From assembly GCA_001898965.1 (NCBI GenBank), contig MKVW01000006.1:50882-114881 (forward strand): a stretch of 64,000 bases of DNA. Direction: 5' to 3'. Every line of letters starts with the position of its first letter. Positions within the stretch are counted from its first letter, which is position 1. A model generated the notes under the pieces. It did not search any database and was not told the DNA's origin. It saw nothing but the letters and a program-made list of their open reading frames with translations. Origin of the DNA: Rhizobiales bacterium 62-17. GTDB taxonomy: Bacteria > Pseudomonadota > Alphaproteobacteria > Rhizobiales > Beijerinckiaceae. A program made the position numbers and the translations under genes. Shown piece by piece: positions 53,128-62,189 of the stretch.

Positions 53128-54942
53128 TTAGATGCTTGTCAGCGAAGCCAACTGTGCGCGGAGCAGGCCACCGAACTTGCCTTCCCACGGGCGGTTCTGA
53201 TGCCGCGAAAGCTGGACTGCCCGGAGTTCACGCAGAATCGAAGGCCGAATGATGGCATGGGCTTCGAGCGCATGCGTGTCGAGGCTCCGGCGGACGGCAG
53301 ATGCCGGCATGGCCGTAGCCCATCCGCCCGATTTCACCAGACGAATGGCGGCAGCCATCGAGTCGAGTTCCAGTTTGGGCACCAATGGCAGACCGGCATC
53401 GGCGAACTTCCGATCGAGGAGGGCGCGCAAGCCGTGGCGCTGTGATGGCAGGACAAGATTGAGCTTACCGATATCGGCCATCTTGATGGGGCCTGGCGGA
53501 CAGTCGGATTGTCCGGCGGCGGTTAGAATCGAGAGCGGCTCGACAAACAGCGCTGTTTCCTTGAGCCAGGTGCGCGTGTGCAGGTCTTCGACGATGGCGA
53601 TGTCGACGATGTTCTCAGCCAGCCAGTCCAGCAGGACGCTGCTGTGCGATTCAACGATCTTGAGTTCGACGTTTGCGAAATCTTTCTGCCACTGTTGAAT
53701 CGTCGCGGTCATGGCGCGGATGAGAAGACTGTCTTCGTCCAGTCCCGGTAGAACGCCCACGCGCAAGGTCGTGCGGGTGCGTATCGGCTTGGTTGTGGGA
53801 TTGCGTCCTTCCTGGCGTAGCGCCTCAAGGACTGGAGCATAGACTTCGCGAGCCCGGTGCGCCAAAGCTGTCGGATGAATGCCTTGCGCCGTGCGGTCGA
53901 AAAGTGCTCCACCCAGGCTGTGTTCCAGCGCCCGGATCTGCATGCTGACGGCCGGCTGAACGACGTTCAGCTTCGCTGCGACACGCGTGATCGATCCTTC
54001 TTCGAAGGCACGCAGAAAGTAACGTAGCTGACGCATTTCGGGGAGGGCCGGCGCGTCAAGCTCCTGTTCCGGCGTTCGCCTGGCTCGGATGATCTGAGCT
54101 TTCAGGGCGGTGCAAAAGGCGCGCTGCTCCGCTTCCTGGAGATCGCAGGCCATTGTGATCCGAAGCGGCGGCAGAGCCTTCGTGACGTCGCGCACGAATA
54201 GTCGGGGGTGCCGTAGGTTCCGTGGATTGATCGCCAAACGCGGCGCAAGGATACGTCCGCTGTTTTGTACCAGCAGGTCGGCGATCAGTTCGTCCGCATC
54301 GCCGGTCTGGTGATGCAGGACATGTTCGCCGCCGATTGGCCAGGTCTTTAAGGCTTCGCGGATGCGGGGCGGCAGGACAGGAAGATTGATGTCGCCTGTC
54401 AGAGGCTCGGCGCGTGGTTTCACTCGGCGGTCCTGCATCGGCCCCGCTATGCCGATCAGGAGCCATTGGTCGGAAATCGCCGTCCCATTCGCCGCGAGGT
54501 CGATGTCATGATGGATCTGCACTAGGCCGCCATGCGGCGCGGATCCCATTTCCGAGGGAAAATAGGTGATCTTGATCTGCGGCGCTTTATTCGCGAGCGC
54601 CCGGCCGGCTTGTCGGCAGGCGCGCGTCAGCAGGCTGGCCGCCGAATAAGGCAATTCCACAAACAGCGGTTTAAAGGGAGCCGTCTCTGCAGCGCGAATG
54701 TAGCCGGTGCCATGCGAGGCGGCGTCCAGCAGTGGCGATATCCGCCGATAAAGACGCTGCGCCGATTTCGTCGGACGAAGTCCTACGGGCGTGCGTCCGA
54801 AGAGGACATCGTTCAGTTCAGTCTCGAGCAAACGAATTTGCGTGCTCAAAGTCGGCTGCGTGACCTGGCAGGCCACGGCCGCAGCACTCATGCTACGCTG
54901 TTCAACCGCCGCGATGAAATACTGAAGTTGGCGAAAATCCAT
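53128..54942 (-). CDS. Double LysR-type transcriptional regulator (two regulators in one chain)
   Basis: A 604-residue protein, twice the usual LysR length of about 300. Two winged HTH domains are seen: DFRQLQYFIAAVEQRSMSAAA with VTQPTLSTQIRLLETEL at the N-terminus, and MRQLRYFLRAFEEGSITRVA with VVQPAVSMQIRALEHSL near residue 303. The second is followed by a normal LysR effector domain (LRVGVLPGLDED to the end); the first half has a weaker, diverged effector-like region. No stop or frameshift separates the halves. It is divergent from the Liv/catabolic operon and is its likely regulator. The start is ATG 54942, with TTG 54951 possible. Confidence 0.88.
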   Translation of the reverse strand: MDFRQLQYFIAAVEQRSMSAAAVACQVTQPTLSTQIRLLETELNDVLFGRTPVGLRPTKSAQRLYRRISPLLDAASHGTGYIRAAETAPFKPLFVELPYSAASLLTRACRQAGRALANKAPQIKITYFPSEMGSAPHGGLVQIHHDIDLAANGTAISDQWLLIGIAGPMQDRRVKPRAEPLTGDINLPVLPPRIREALKTWPIGGEHVLHHQTGDADELIADLLVQNSGRILAPRLAINPRNLRHPRLFVRDVTKALPPLRITMACDLQEAEQRAFCTALKAQIIRARRTPEQELDAPALPEMRQLRYFLRAFEEGSITRVAAKLNVVQPAVSMQIRALEHSLGGALFDRTAQGIHPTALAHRAREVYAPVLEALRQEGRNPTTKPIRTRTTLRVGVLPGLDEDSLLIRAMTATIQQWQKDFANVELKIVESHSSVLLDWLAENIVDIAIVEDLHTRTWLKETALFVEPLSILTAAGQSDCPPGPIKMADIGKLNLVLPSQRHGLRALLDRKFADAGLPLVPKLELDSMAAAIRLVKSGGWATAMPASAVRRSLDTHALEAHAIIRPSILRELRAVQLSRHQNRPWEGKFGGLLRAQLASLTSI

Positions 54943-54960
54943 GAATTTCAATCCATAAGA

Positions 54961-54976
54961 CTATAGAATGGTATAG
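54961..54976. promoter_or_regulatory. Inverted repeat CTATA-N6-TATAG in the divergent promoter
   Basis: This perfect 5-bp inverted repeat lies 19 bases upstream of the double LysR gene and about 150 bases before the binding-protein gene, where a LysR site would be expected. Its spacing is not the canonical T-N11-A, so assignment to the regulator is tentative. Confidence 0.35.
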
Positions 54977-55124
54977 GAAAATCTGATGCATGTCATTCTT
55001 AATCCATATTGGTCGACGCGCGCAGCGCTGCTTACTCTGCCGCAGATTTGCCGCTTTTGTTGATGGCGGGTGGATCCGACCAAAAGACTGAAAAATGGCT
55101 CCGTCCTAGAAGAAGGGTAAGACG

Positions 55125-56297
55125 ATGAAAGCTCATTTTCCGTGTGTTTCCGCTTCCACTTTGATGGGCGCAGCGGTTCTGGCAATCGGTGCCCTGGCGA
55201 TTTCGCCAGCGGTCGCCCAAGTCAAAATCGGTTTTCAGGCGCCGTTGACCGGCCCTGCTGCCACCGATGGTGTTTCGGCTAAAGTCGCTTCGGAGTTGGC
55301 GATCGAGCGTATCAATGCCAAGGGCGGCATCCTTGGCCAGAAAGCCGAACTCGTCACTTACGACGACCAGGCCAAAACCGAAGATGCGGTGTTCACGGCC
55401 AATAAGCTTGTCGGCCAGGATGGTGTGAAGTTCGCGGTTTCGGGCAGCTACTCTGCTTCAGGCCGCGCCGCCGCGCCGATCTTCCAGAACGCCAAAGTGC
55501 CCTTCATCTCGGCCTATGGCGTGCATCCAGACATCACCCGCACGGGTAACTATGCCTTCCGGACGGTTCACCTGGGCCAGCCGCAGGGCCGCGCCGCCGC
55601 CAAATTCATTGGCGACAATCTCGGCAAGAAGCGCATTTCCGTCATCTCGATGGACAATGACTACGGTCAGGCGACGCTCGAAGGGTTCAAGAGCGCGGTC
55701 GACCAGTTCGGCGTGAAGATCCTCGGCGAGTATTCCTATCCGCTGCGCGACCGGCAGTTCGGTTCGATCGTCGCCAGCGTCAAGCGCGACAATCCGGAAG
55801 CGGTCTATATCACCGGCTACTTCTTCACCGGCGGCCCGCTGGTGACGCAGCTGCGTGCCGCTGGCATCACCGTTCCGATCATCGGTTCGCAGGCTTTTGA
55901 TGCGCAGAAGCTCATCGAAATTGCCGGCTCTGCGGTCGAGGGCGTCTATATCGTCGGCGGCCTCAACCGCGATCCTTCGAACGAGGAACTCAAGACCTAT
56001 CTGGCCGATTTCCAGAAGCGCGCCGGCTATCCTGGCGAGAATGTCGGTGCGACGGTCTATTCGGCAATCGTTCTGATGGCCGATGCGATCAACCGGGCGG
56101 GGACGCTCGATCCGGCCAAGGTGCGCGATGCTTTGGCGAATACGAAGGACTTCCCGCATCTTGCCGGCAAACTGGTCAGCTTCAATCCGCTGCGCGAAAT
56201 CAACATGCCGATGAACGTCAACATCGTGAAGGATGGGCAGTTCCGCCACTTCGCCTGGATCGACGATCTGAAGCTGCTCGCGCCGCCGACCGAATAA
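55125..56297 (+). CDS. Liv-type ABC transporter periplasmic binding protein
   Basis: A 390-residue protein. The signal peptide ends near AISPAVAQ, and the type I binding fold follows (VKIGFQAPLTGPAATDGVSAKVASELAIERINAKGGILGQK, then ISVISMDNDYGQATLEGFKSA and GATVYSAIVLMADAI). Family ligands are branched-chain amino acids, amides and aromatic acids. With the following catabolic genes the ligand is more likely an imidazole- or hydantoin-type compound, which is an inference. AAGAAGG lies upstream of the ATG. It is the first gene of the operon. Confidence 0.92.
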   Translation: MKAHFPCVSASTLMGAAVLAIGALAISPAVAQVKIGFQAPLTGPAATDGVSAKVASELAIERINAKGGILGQKAELVTYDDQAKTEDAVFTANKLVGQDGVKFAVSGSYSASGRAAAPIFQNAKVPFISAYGVHPDITRTGNYAFRTVHLGQPQGRAAAKFIGDNLGKKRISVISMDNDYGQATLEGFKSAVDQFGVKILGEYSYPLRDRQFGSIVASVKRDNPEAVYITGYFFTGGPLVTQLRAAGITVPIIGSQAFDAQKLIEIAGSAVEGVYIVGGLNRDPSNEELKTYLADFQKRAGYPGENVGATVYSAIVLMADAINRAGTLDPAKVRDALANTKDFPHLAGKLVSFNPLREINMPMNVNIVKDGQFRHFAWIDDLKLLAPPTE

Positions 56298-56313
56298 CGC
56301 GACCTGACCTTAA

Positions 56314-56343
56314 GGCGCATCGGGGTGAGAGTCTCGATGCGCC
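56314..56343 (+). promoter_or_regulatory. Intercistronic hairpin between binding-protein and permease genes
   Basis: GGCGCATCG (56314-56322) pairs perfectly with CGATGCGCC (56335-56343) across a 12-base loop, 16 bases after the binding-protein stop and 21 before the permease start. No T tract follows. Such hairpins commonly protect the upstream message and allow more binding protein than permease to be made. Confidence 0.6.
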
Positions 56344-56364
56344 ACCTCACATCTGGATCACATC

Positions 56365-57231
56365 GTGTATTACGTCGACCTCTTTTTGAATGGTCTGATT
56401 TTCGGCAGCATGTATGCGCTGATGGCCATCGGACTGACCTTGGTCTACGGCCTGCTGCGAATTCTGCATATTTCGCATGCCGCCGTTTACGCGTTAGGCG
56501 CGTTCATCACCGTCATCGTCGCCAATGCGACGGGAAGCATTGCGCTCGGCATGCTGGTTGCCGTCGTCGTCTCGGCGATTTTCGGCATGGGCGTCTATCG
56601 CGTGCTCTATCAGCCCATGCTGCGCTATCCACCCTATGTGGCGATGATCGCCTCGATCGGTCTGCTCATCTTCATGGAAGATGCGTTCCGCATCATTTTC
56701 GGCGAACAGGGCCTAACCTTTACCCGCAATCCCTATCCGACGCAGATCCACAATCTGTTCGGCATCACGATCAACACGGTGCAGATTGCCATGATCGTTC
56801 TGTCGACGATTTGCCTGGTGGCTTTGGCGTTGTTCACGACGCGCACCCGCATGGGCATTGCCTGGCGGGCCACGGTGTCCAACCCGACGATCGCGACCAG
56901 CTTCGGCGTCGATGCCATCAAGGTGCGTTATCTGAATTTCATGATCGGCTCGGCGCTTGCCGCTTTGGCCGGCGGGCTGATCGCGCTGCTCAACAATTTT
57001 GTCGAGCCGACCATGGGCTTCGTCGTCAGCTACAAGGCGCTTGCCATCATCGTTCTGGGTGGCCTCGGCAGCATGCGCGGCACGCTGATCGCCGCGCTCG
57101 CGCTGGGGCTGGTCGAATCCTTCGGCACGATCTGGGTTGGTTCATACCTCGATCGTGATGCTCTGGCCTTCTTGTTCCTTATTATTGTCCTGATGGTGCG
57201 TCCGCAGGGCCTGACCGGGGCGCACGCATGA
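56365..57231 (+). CDS. Liv-type ABC transporter permease (LivH-like)
   Basis: A 288-residue membrane protein with about eight helices. FLNGLIFGSMYALMAIGLTLVYGLLRILHISHAAVYALGAF is the classic LivH N-terminus, and LGGLGSMRGTLIAALALGLVE is the cytoplasmic coupling region that contacts the ATPase. It starts with GTG 56365. Its stop overlaps the next permease start by 4 bases (ATGA). Confidence 0.94.
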   Translation: MYYVDLFLNGLIFGSMYALMAIGLTLVYGLLRILHISHAAVYALGAFITVIVANATGSIALGMLVAVVVSAIFGMGVYRVLYQPMLRYPPYVAMIASIGLLIFMEDAFRIIFGEQGLTFTRNPYPTQIHNLFGITINTVQIAMIVLSTICLVALALFTTRTRMGIAWRATVSNPTIATSFGVDAIKVRYLNFMIGSALAALAGGLIALLNNFVEPTMGFVVSYKALAIIVLGGLGSMRGTLIAALALGLVESFGTIWVGSYLDRDALAFLFLIIVLMVRPQGLTGAHA

Positions 57232-58076
57232 CCCTCTATGCTTACAGTCTTCTGTCCATTCTCGGCATCAATATCATGTTGGCGACGAGTCTCAACTTGA
57301 TCAGCGGCTTCTGCGGTCAGTTCAGTCTCGGGCACGGTGCTTTCTATGGCGCCGGTGCCTATGCGGCGGCGCTTTGCGCGGTCGCCGGCTATCCGGTGCC
57401 GGTGGCTTTGCTGGTCGGCGCGCTGGTCGGCGGCGCCCTTGGCTTTGTCGTCGGCTTTGCTTCGGTGCGGTTGCGCGAGGATTTCCTGGTGGTCACCACC
57501 ATCGGTGTCAGCTTCCTGTTCGTCGGCTTCGTCCGCAAGCAGAAGTGGCTCGGCGCCGAAATGGGGATCAGCAAAATTCCCGCGAGTGGGCTCGGCCCCG
57601 AGGGCAATGCGATCATGATCCTCCTCTTCGCCGCCGCGACGATTGCGCTTTGCCTTTATCTCAACCGCAGCTGGCTTGGTTTCGCTTTCCGTGCGGTGGG
57701 TGACGACGAGCAGGCAGCGCGCACCATCGCTATTCCGGTCTCCACCTACAAATTGCTGGCCTTCACCATCGGCACGGCGGTCGCTGGATTGGCGGGTGGC
57801 CTCTACACCTATTTCACCCAGTTCATCGTGCCCGATTCCTTCACCTTCATTCTGTCGGTGACATTGATGGCTATGGTGGTCATCGGCGGCCTTGGCTCGA
57901 CCTGGGGTGTGGTGATCGCGGCGATCATCCTGACGCTGCTGCCGGAGGCATTCCGCTTCATCAACGACTACCGTCTGCTGATTTACGGCGGCGTGCTGAT
58001 GCTCGTCATGCGTTTTGCGCCTGGCGGCCTTGCTGGCATCGCGACATCGGTCACACGGAGGCTGCGCAAGGCATGA
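57228..58076 (+). CDS. Liv-type ABC transporter permease (LivM-like)
   Basis: A 282-residue membrane protein. SLNLISGFCGQFSLGHGAFYGAGAYAAAL is the LivM hallmark, FRAVGDDEQAARTIAIPVSTYKLLAFTIG is the conserved cytoplasmic loop, and IGGLGSTWGVVIAAIILTLLPE follows. It pairs with the preceding LivH-like protein to form the channel. Start and stop overlap the neighbours by 4 bases, showing tight coupling within the operon. Confidence 0.94.
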   Translation: MTLYAYSLLSILGINIMLATSLNLISGFCGQFSLGHGAFYGAGAYAAALCAVAGYPVPVALLVGALVGGALGFVVGFASVRLREDFLVVTTIGVSFLFVGFVRKQKWLGAEMGISKIPASGLGPEGNAIMILLFAAATIALCLYLNRSWLGFAFRAVGDDEQAARTIAIPVSTYKLLAFTIGTAVAGLAGGLYTYFTQFIVPDSFTFILSVTLMAMVVIGGLGSTWGVVIAAIILTLLPEAFRFINDYRLLIYGGVLMLVMRFAPGGLAGIATSVTRRLRKA

Positions 58077-58834
58077 CCACGCTCCACGTCGAATCCGTCT
58101 CCATCCGCTTCGGTGGTGTTCAGGCGCTGACGGACGTCAATTTCTCGGTCCAGAAGGGCGAGTTTGTCGGCCTGATCGGTCCCAACGGGGCTGGCAAGAC
58201 GACTCTGCTCAAAATCATCGCCGGCATTCTGACACCGGACACCGGTCGCGTCATGCTGGAGGGTGAGGACGTAACGCGCCTGCCCACCGCCAAGCGTGTG
58301 CGCAAAGGACTGGCGATCACCCACCAGATCGTGCGGCCGTTTCGCTCCATGACCACGTTGGACAACACGGCATTGGCCGCCGGCTACAAGATCACGTCCA
58401 ATCCGCTGACGGCAGCCTTTCATTGGCGGCGCTCGCAGCAATCGGCGCGCGCCGCCGAGATGCTGGCCAAGGTCGGCCTTGCCGGCCTCGAAGATCGTGA
58501 TGTGAGTGCTTTGCCCTTAGGCAATCTGAAACGCCTGGAAGTGGCGCGCGCCCTGGCGCTCGATCCGTCCATCATCATCCTCGACGAACCTCTGGCAGGG
58601 CTCAATCATCGCGAAGCGGAAAGGCAGGCCGATACTCTTGCCGCACTCAACGCGGAAGGACTGACCATTGTTCTTATCGAGCACAACCTGCGCGAACTTG
58701 TCCGCGTCTCCAAACGCCTGCTGGTCCTCGATGGCGGTAAAATGATTGCCGATGGCGAACCGGAACACGTGATGTCTGATCCGGCTGTGCGGGAAGCCTA
58801 TGTGGGAAAGGCCGACGATCATGCTGCGGCTTGA
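58073..58834 (+). CDS. Liv-type ABC transporter ATPase (LivG-like)
   Basis: A 253-residue ATPase. VSIRFGGVQALTDVNFSV, Walker A GPNGAGKTTLLK, the Liv-specific RPFRSMTTLDN loop, the signature region LPLGNLKRLEVARALALDPS and Walker B IIILDEPLAGLNHREAE are visible. The signature is altered: LPLGNLKR replaces the usual LSGGxxQR/LPYGxQRR form, as is often seen in LivG. The C-terminal extension typical of LivG (DPAVREAYVG) is present. It overlaps the next gene by 14 bases. Confidence 0.94.
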   Translation: MTTLHVESVSIRFGGVQALTDVNFSVQKGEFVGLIGPNGAGKTTLLKIIAGILTPDTGRVMLEGEDVTRLPTAKRVRKGLAITHQIVRPFRSMTTLDNTALAAGYKITSNPLTAAFHWRRSQQSARAAEMLAKVGLAGLEDRDVSALPLGNLKRLEVARALALDPSIIILDEPLAGLNHREAERQADTLAALNAEGLTIVLIEHNLRELVRVSKRLLVLDGGKMIADGEPEHVMSDPAVREAYVGKADDHAAA

Positions 58835-59531
58835 AAATCTGAGCTGCGGGTACGGACCCGTCGTCGCGGTCGAAGACGTGAGCTTCGACCTGCCGGAACG
58901 CTCATCCCTGGCGCTGCTCGGGCCGAACGGTGCGGGCAAGACTTCGACCATCATGGCGATCATGGGACACACCACGATTCATGGTGGACGCATTCTGTTT
59001 AACGATCAGGACATCACGCGGCTGCCGCCGGTCAAGCGCGTCGATCTGGGTATTGCCCTGGTGCCTGAAGGACGGCGCTTATTTACCGATCTGACGGTTG
59101 AGGAAAATCTCACCGTCGGCGGCTACCGCTTGTCCGTGCAACGCGACAAGATCAATCGGCAGCGCGTTTACGACTTGTTTCCGCGCCTGTCCGATCGTCG
59201 CAAGCAAACCGCCGGCTCCATGTCGGGTGGCGAACAGCAGATGCTGGCGATGGGCCGCGCTTTAATGACCGAGCCGAAGCTTTTGCTGATTGACGAACTT
59301 TCGCTCGGCCTGATGCCGAAAATGGTCGATTTGTGTTTCGATGCGCTGGCAGCCTTGAAACAGGACGGCGTGACGATTTTGCTGGTCGAGCAGAACACGA
59401 CCCGCGCTCTCGATTTTGCCGAGAATGTCTGCGTGATGACGTCGGGTTCGCTGGCGTTTTCTGGAACTTCCAAACAGGCCAAGGCCGATGAAAACCTCTT
59501 CGACGTTTTCATCAGCGCGGCCCATGAGTGA
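58821..59531 (+). CDS. Liv-type ABC transporter ATPase (LivF-like)
   Basis: A 236-residue ATPase. LENLSCGYGPVVAVEDVSFDL, Walker A GPNGAGKTSTIMAIMG, the LivF-typical LVPEGRRLFTDLTVEENL, the signature MSGGEQQMLAMGRALM and Walker B LLLIDELSLGLMPKMV are all present; the last shows Leu for the usual Pro after the catalytic Glu. GGGAAAGG precedes ATG 58821. It completes the transporter and overlaps the following amidohydrolase region. Confidence 0.93.
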   Translation: MLRLENLSCGYGPVVAVEDVSFDLPERSSLALLGPNGAGKTSTIMAIMGHTTIHGGRILFNDQDITRLPPVKRVDLGIALVPEGRRLFTDLTVEENLTVGGYRLSVQRDKINRQRVYDLFPRLSDRRKQTAGSMSGGEQQMLAMGRALMTEPKLLLIDELSLGLMPKMVDLCFDALAALKQDGVTILLVEQNTTRALDFAENVCVMTSGSLAFSGTSKQAKADENLFDVFISAAHE

Positions 59532-59539
59532 GCAGTGCC

Positions 59540-60919
59540 ATGAGTGATTTCGATCTTGTCGTTACGGGCCGCGTGGTTCTCACCGATCACGTGATTGACC
59601 ATGGCTATGTGGCGGTTCGCTCCGGTGTCGTCGAGCGGGTCGGCTCTGGGACGCCGCCGCAGGCTCGCGAGCGCTTCGATTTCGGCGACGCCTATGTGCT
59701 GCCGGGCGCCATCGACTCGCAGGTTCACTCCCGGTCGCAGAAGAACCAGGAGGATTTCATCTGGTCGACACGCTCGGCGGCCGCCGGCGGCGTCACCACC
59801 ATCGTTGACATGCCTTACGATGAAGGGTTCCTGGTCTCCTCGGGCGCAAATGTTCGTCGTAAGGCCGAAGAGGCAGGTGTGCAGGCGCGGGTCGATTTCG
59901 CCCTTTACGCCACGATCGACCCCGAGGAAGGCGCAAAGCGGATCGATGAAATGGTCGCTGCCGGTGCGGCCTCGTTCAAATTCTCGACCTTCGGCACTGA
60001 TCCGAAACGGTTCCCGCGCATCCCGCCGCAAACCTTGCACGCCTGTTTCAAGGCGATCAGTCGCCATGGGCTGATCGCCGGCGTTCACAACGAGAACGAC
60101 GAAATGGTGCGTGCCGCCATCGGGGCGGTGGAAGCCTCGGGGATTCGCGACTATCGCGCGCATGCCCTGTCGCGCCCACCGGCGACGGAAACCCTCGCCA
60201 TGGCGGAAGTCTATGAACTCGCGGCCGATGCTGGTTGCTCCGGCCATATCGTTCATTGTTCGCTCGGACGTGGCTACGATCTATGCGCCGGCTATCGTGC
60301 GCAAGGGTTCGATCATACCATCGAAGCTTGCATTCATTACCTGACGCTCGATGAAGAAAACGATGTGGCGCGGCTCGGCGGCAAGGCGAAGATCAATCCG
60401 CCGCTTCGTCCGCGCCGCGAAGTGGAAGCGCTCTGGCGTCATCTCGCTGCCGGCAATGTGACGGTGGTGTCCACCGATCACGTCAGCTGGTCGGAGGATC
60501 GCAAGACCAACCCAGACATGCTGAAGAACGCATCCGGCGTGCCGAGCCTCGAAGTTCTCTATGCACTGCTGCTCAAGGGGCTGACCGAACGGCGCCTCGA
60601 CGTCACCTGGGCAGCTCGCTTGCTGGCCGCCAATCCAGCACGGCTGTTCCGCATCGGTCACCGCAAGGGCGCGCTCGAAGCGGGCCGCGATGCCGATATC
60701 ACTGTGATGGCCCATCGCCCGGGCCGCTACGATGCGGCGGCGAGTGGTCACAACTTCGTCGGCTGGAGCCCTTATCAAGGCATCGAACTGCCCTATCGCC
60801 CAGTGGCGACCTTCCTGCGTGGCAAAGCGATTTTCGATGGCACCAATGTGACGGCGGAGCCGGGAAGCGGTGCCTTCATCCATCCGGTTCTGGCGAACCA
60901 GGTGGAGGCAGCGGCTTGA
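59540..60919 (+). CDS. Cyclic amidohydrolase (hydantoinase/dihydroorotase superfamily)
   Basis: A 459-residue TIM-barrel metalloenzyme of the dihydroorotase, allantoinase and hydantoinase group. The barrel-start motif reads PGAIDSQVHSRSQ, with Gln where most members have the first His, a variation also known in some dihydroorotases. SFKFSTFG supplies the lysine region, HNENDEM and HIVHCSLGRG give metal-binding His, and STDHVSWSED gives the catalytic Asp region. In this operon it probably opens a hydantoin ring, possibly hydantoin-5-propionate, to an N-carbamoyl amino acid. GTG 59528 is an alternative start. Confidence 0.87.
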   Translation: MSDFDLVVTGRVVLTDHVIDHGYVAVRSGVVERVGSGTPPQARERFDFGDAYVLPGAIDSQVHSRSQKNQEDFIWSTRSAAAGGVTTIVDMPYDEGFLVSSGANVRRKAEEAGVQARVDFALYATIDPEEGAKRIDEMVAAGAASFKFSTFGTDPKRFPRIPPQTLHACFKAISRHGLIAGVHNENDEMVRAAIGAVEASGIRDYRAHALSRPPATETLAMAEVYELAADAGCSGHIVHCSLGRGYDLCAGYRAQGFDHTIEACIHYLTLDEENDVARLGGKAKINPPLRPRREVEALWRHLAAGNVTVVSTDHVSWSEDRKTNPDMLKNASGVPSLEVLYALLLKGLTERRLDVTWAARLLAANPARLFRIGHRKGALEAGRDADITVMAHRPGRYDAAASGHNFVGWSPYQGIELPYRPVATFLRGKAIFDGTNVTAEPGSGAFIHPVLANQVEAAA

Positions 60920-62178
60920 TGGGTACATCTCGGTTGCCGGTCGATCAAGACCGTATGTGGAACGATGTGATGGCGCTCGCCGCCATCACCGATCCAGATC
61001 GGCCCTATACGCGCCGCTCTTTCTCGCAACGTTTCCTGGAAGGGCGCGATTGGTTGCGGCGCCGTTTCGAGGACGCCGGATTGAGTGTGCGTCTCGATCA
61101 GGCCGCCAATTTGATCGGCCGTCTGGAAGGCACGGAGGCGGGTGCCCCGCCGATCATGCTGGGATCGCATTCCGATACCGTGCCGTCGGGCGGACGGTTT
61201 GATGGCATCGCCGGCGTCATCGTCGCGCTCGAAATCGTCCGTGCCATGAAGGATGCCGGTTACCGCTCGCGCCATCCCATCGAAGTGGTCGATTTCCTCG
61301 CCGAAGAGCCGAGTGAATATGGCATCTCCTGCGTCGGTAGCCGCGCCATGGCCGGTGCGCTCGATGACAAAATGCTCGCCTATACCAATGCAGCGGGCGA
61401 AAAGCTGGCTGACGCGATCCGCCGCGTTGGTGGCAATCCGGAGAGGCTGGCTGAGGCCCGCCGATCCGATATCGCCGGCTTTCTGGAGCTGCATATCGAA
61501 CAGGGTCTTGTGCTGCAGAACAACAAGATTGACCTGGGGCTCGTGACGGCGATTGTCGGCATCACCCGGATTGAAGTGATCTACAAGGGCGAAGCAGACC
61601 ATGCGGGCGCAACGCCGATGGACTATCGGCATGACGCCAGTCTGGCAGCGGCGCAACTCATTCTCTTCGTCAATCGCGCAGCTAGGGAATTGGCCGAGCA
61701 GGGAAAAGGCTATTTCGTCGCTACCACGGGGATCATTGACATTCATCCCAATGCCTCCAACGTCGTGCCGGGGCAGGCACGCCTGGTGTTTGATATCCGC
61801 GCCGAGGATTATGCCCTGGTCGCAGATTTCAAGGCGGCGTTGGAGCGTGAAAGTCGTGCGATCGCGCAGCGTGAGAGAGTTGAGCTGGCACGTTATGCCA
61901 TTCTCTCTGATACTCAGCCGACGGCCTGCGATGCGCATCTGCGCGATCTTCTGGGACGTGGTGCCGAGCGCCATGGCTTTTCGGCGATGACTTTGGCCTC
62001 GGGCGCTGGGCACGACGCGGCCTTTGTCGCGAAGATCGCGCCAAGTGCTATGCTGTTCATTCCTTGCCGCGATGGCAAAAGCCACGCGCCGGAGGAGTGG
62101 ACCGAGCCGGAACAGATCGCGGCCGGAGCTACCGCTATTTTTGAAGCCGTGCGGCTTCTCGACGGACACAACAGCTAA
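60919..62178 (+). CDS. M20-family N-carbamoyl-amino-acid hydrolase (HyuC/AllC-like)
   Basis: A 419-residue dinuclear zinc hydrolase. Metal-binding motifs are GSHSDTVPSGGRFDGIAG, FLAEEPSEYGISCVGSRAMAG, LELHIEQG and GAGHDAAFVA. The IPCRDGKSHAPEEW block with the last His is diagnostic of the carbamoylase/allantoate amidohydrolase subgroup. The dimerisation domain (about 215-330) is present. Following a hydantoinase-type gene, it would release the amino acid, CO2 and ammonia; N-carbamoyl-glutamate is the proposed substrate. The ATG overlaps the previous stop (TGATG). Confidence 0.92.
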   Translation: MGTSRLPVDQDRMWNDVMALAAITDPDRPYTRRSFSQRFLEGRDWLRRRFEDAGLSVRLDQAANLIGRLEGTEAGAPPIMLGSHSDTVPSGGRFDGIAGVIVALEIVRAMKDAGYRSRHPIEVVDFLAEEPSEYGISCVGSRAMAGALDDKMLAYTNAAGEKLADAIRRVGGNPERLAEARRSDIAGFLELHIEQGLVLQNNKIDLGLVTAIVGITRIEVIYKGEADHAGATPMDYRHDASLAAAQLILFVNRAARELAEQGKGYFVATTGIIDIHPNASNVVPGQARLVFDIRAEDYALVADFKAALERESRAIAQRERVELARYAILSDTQPTACDAHLRDLLGRGAERHGFSAMTLASGAGHDAAFVAKIAPSAMLFIPCRDGKSHAPEEWTEPEQIAAGATAIFEAVRLLDGHNS

Positions 62179-62189
62179 CGGAGCCGGAT

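Noticed and set aside
51598-54951. A direct repeat of the tRNA-Lys 3' end that would mark an island boundary
   Set aside because: Reading this stretch for the T-arm and acceptor sequence of the tRNA gave no match, so no attachment site is annotated.
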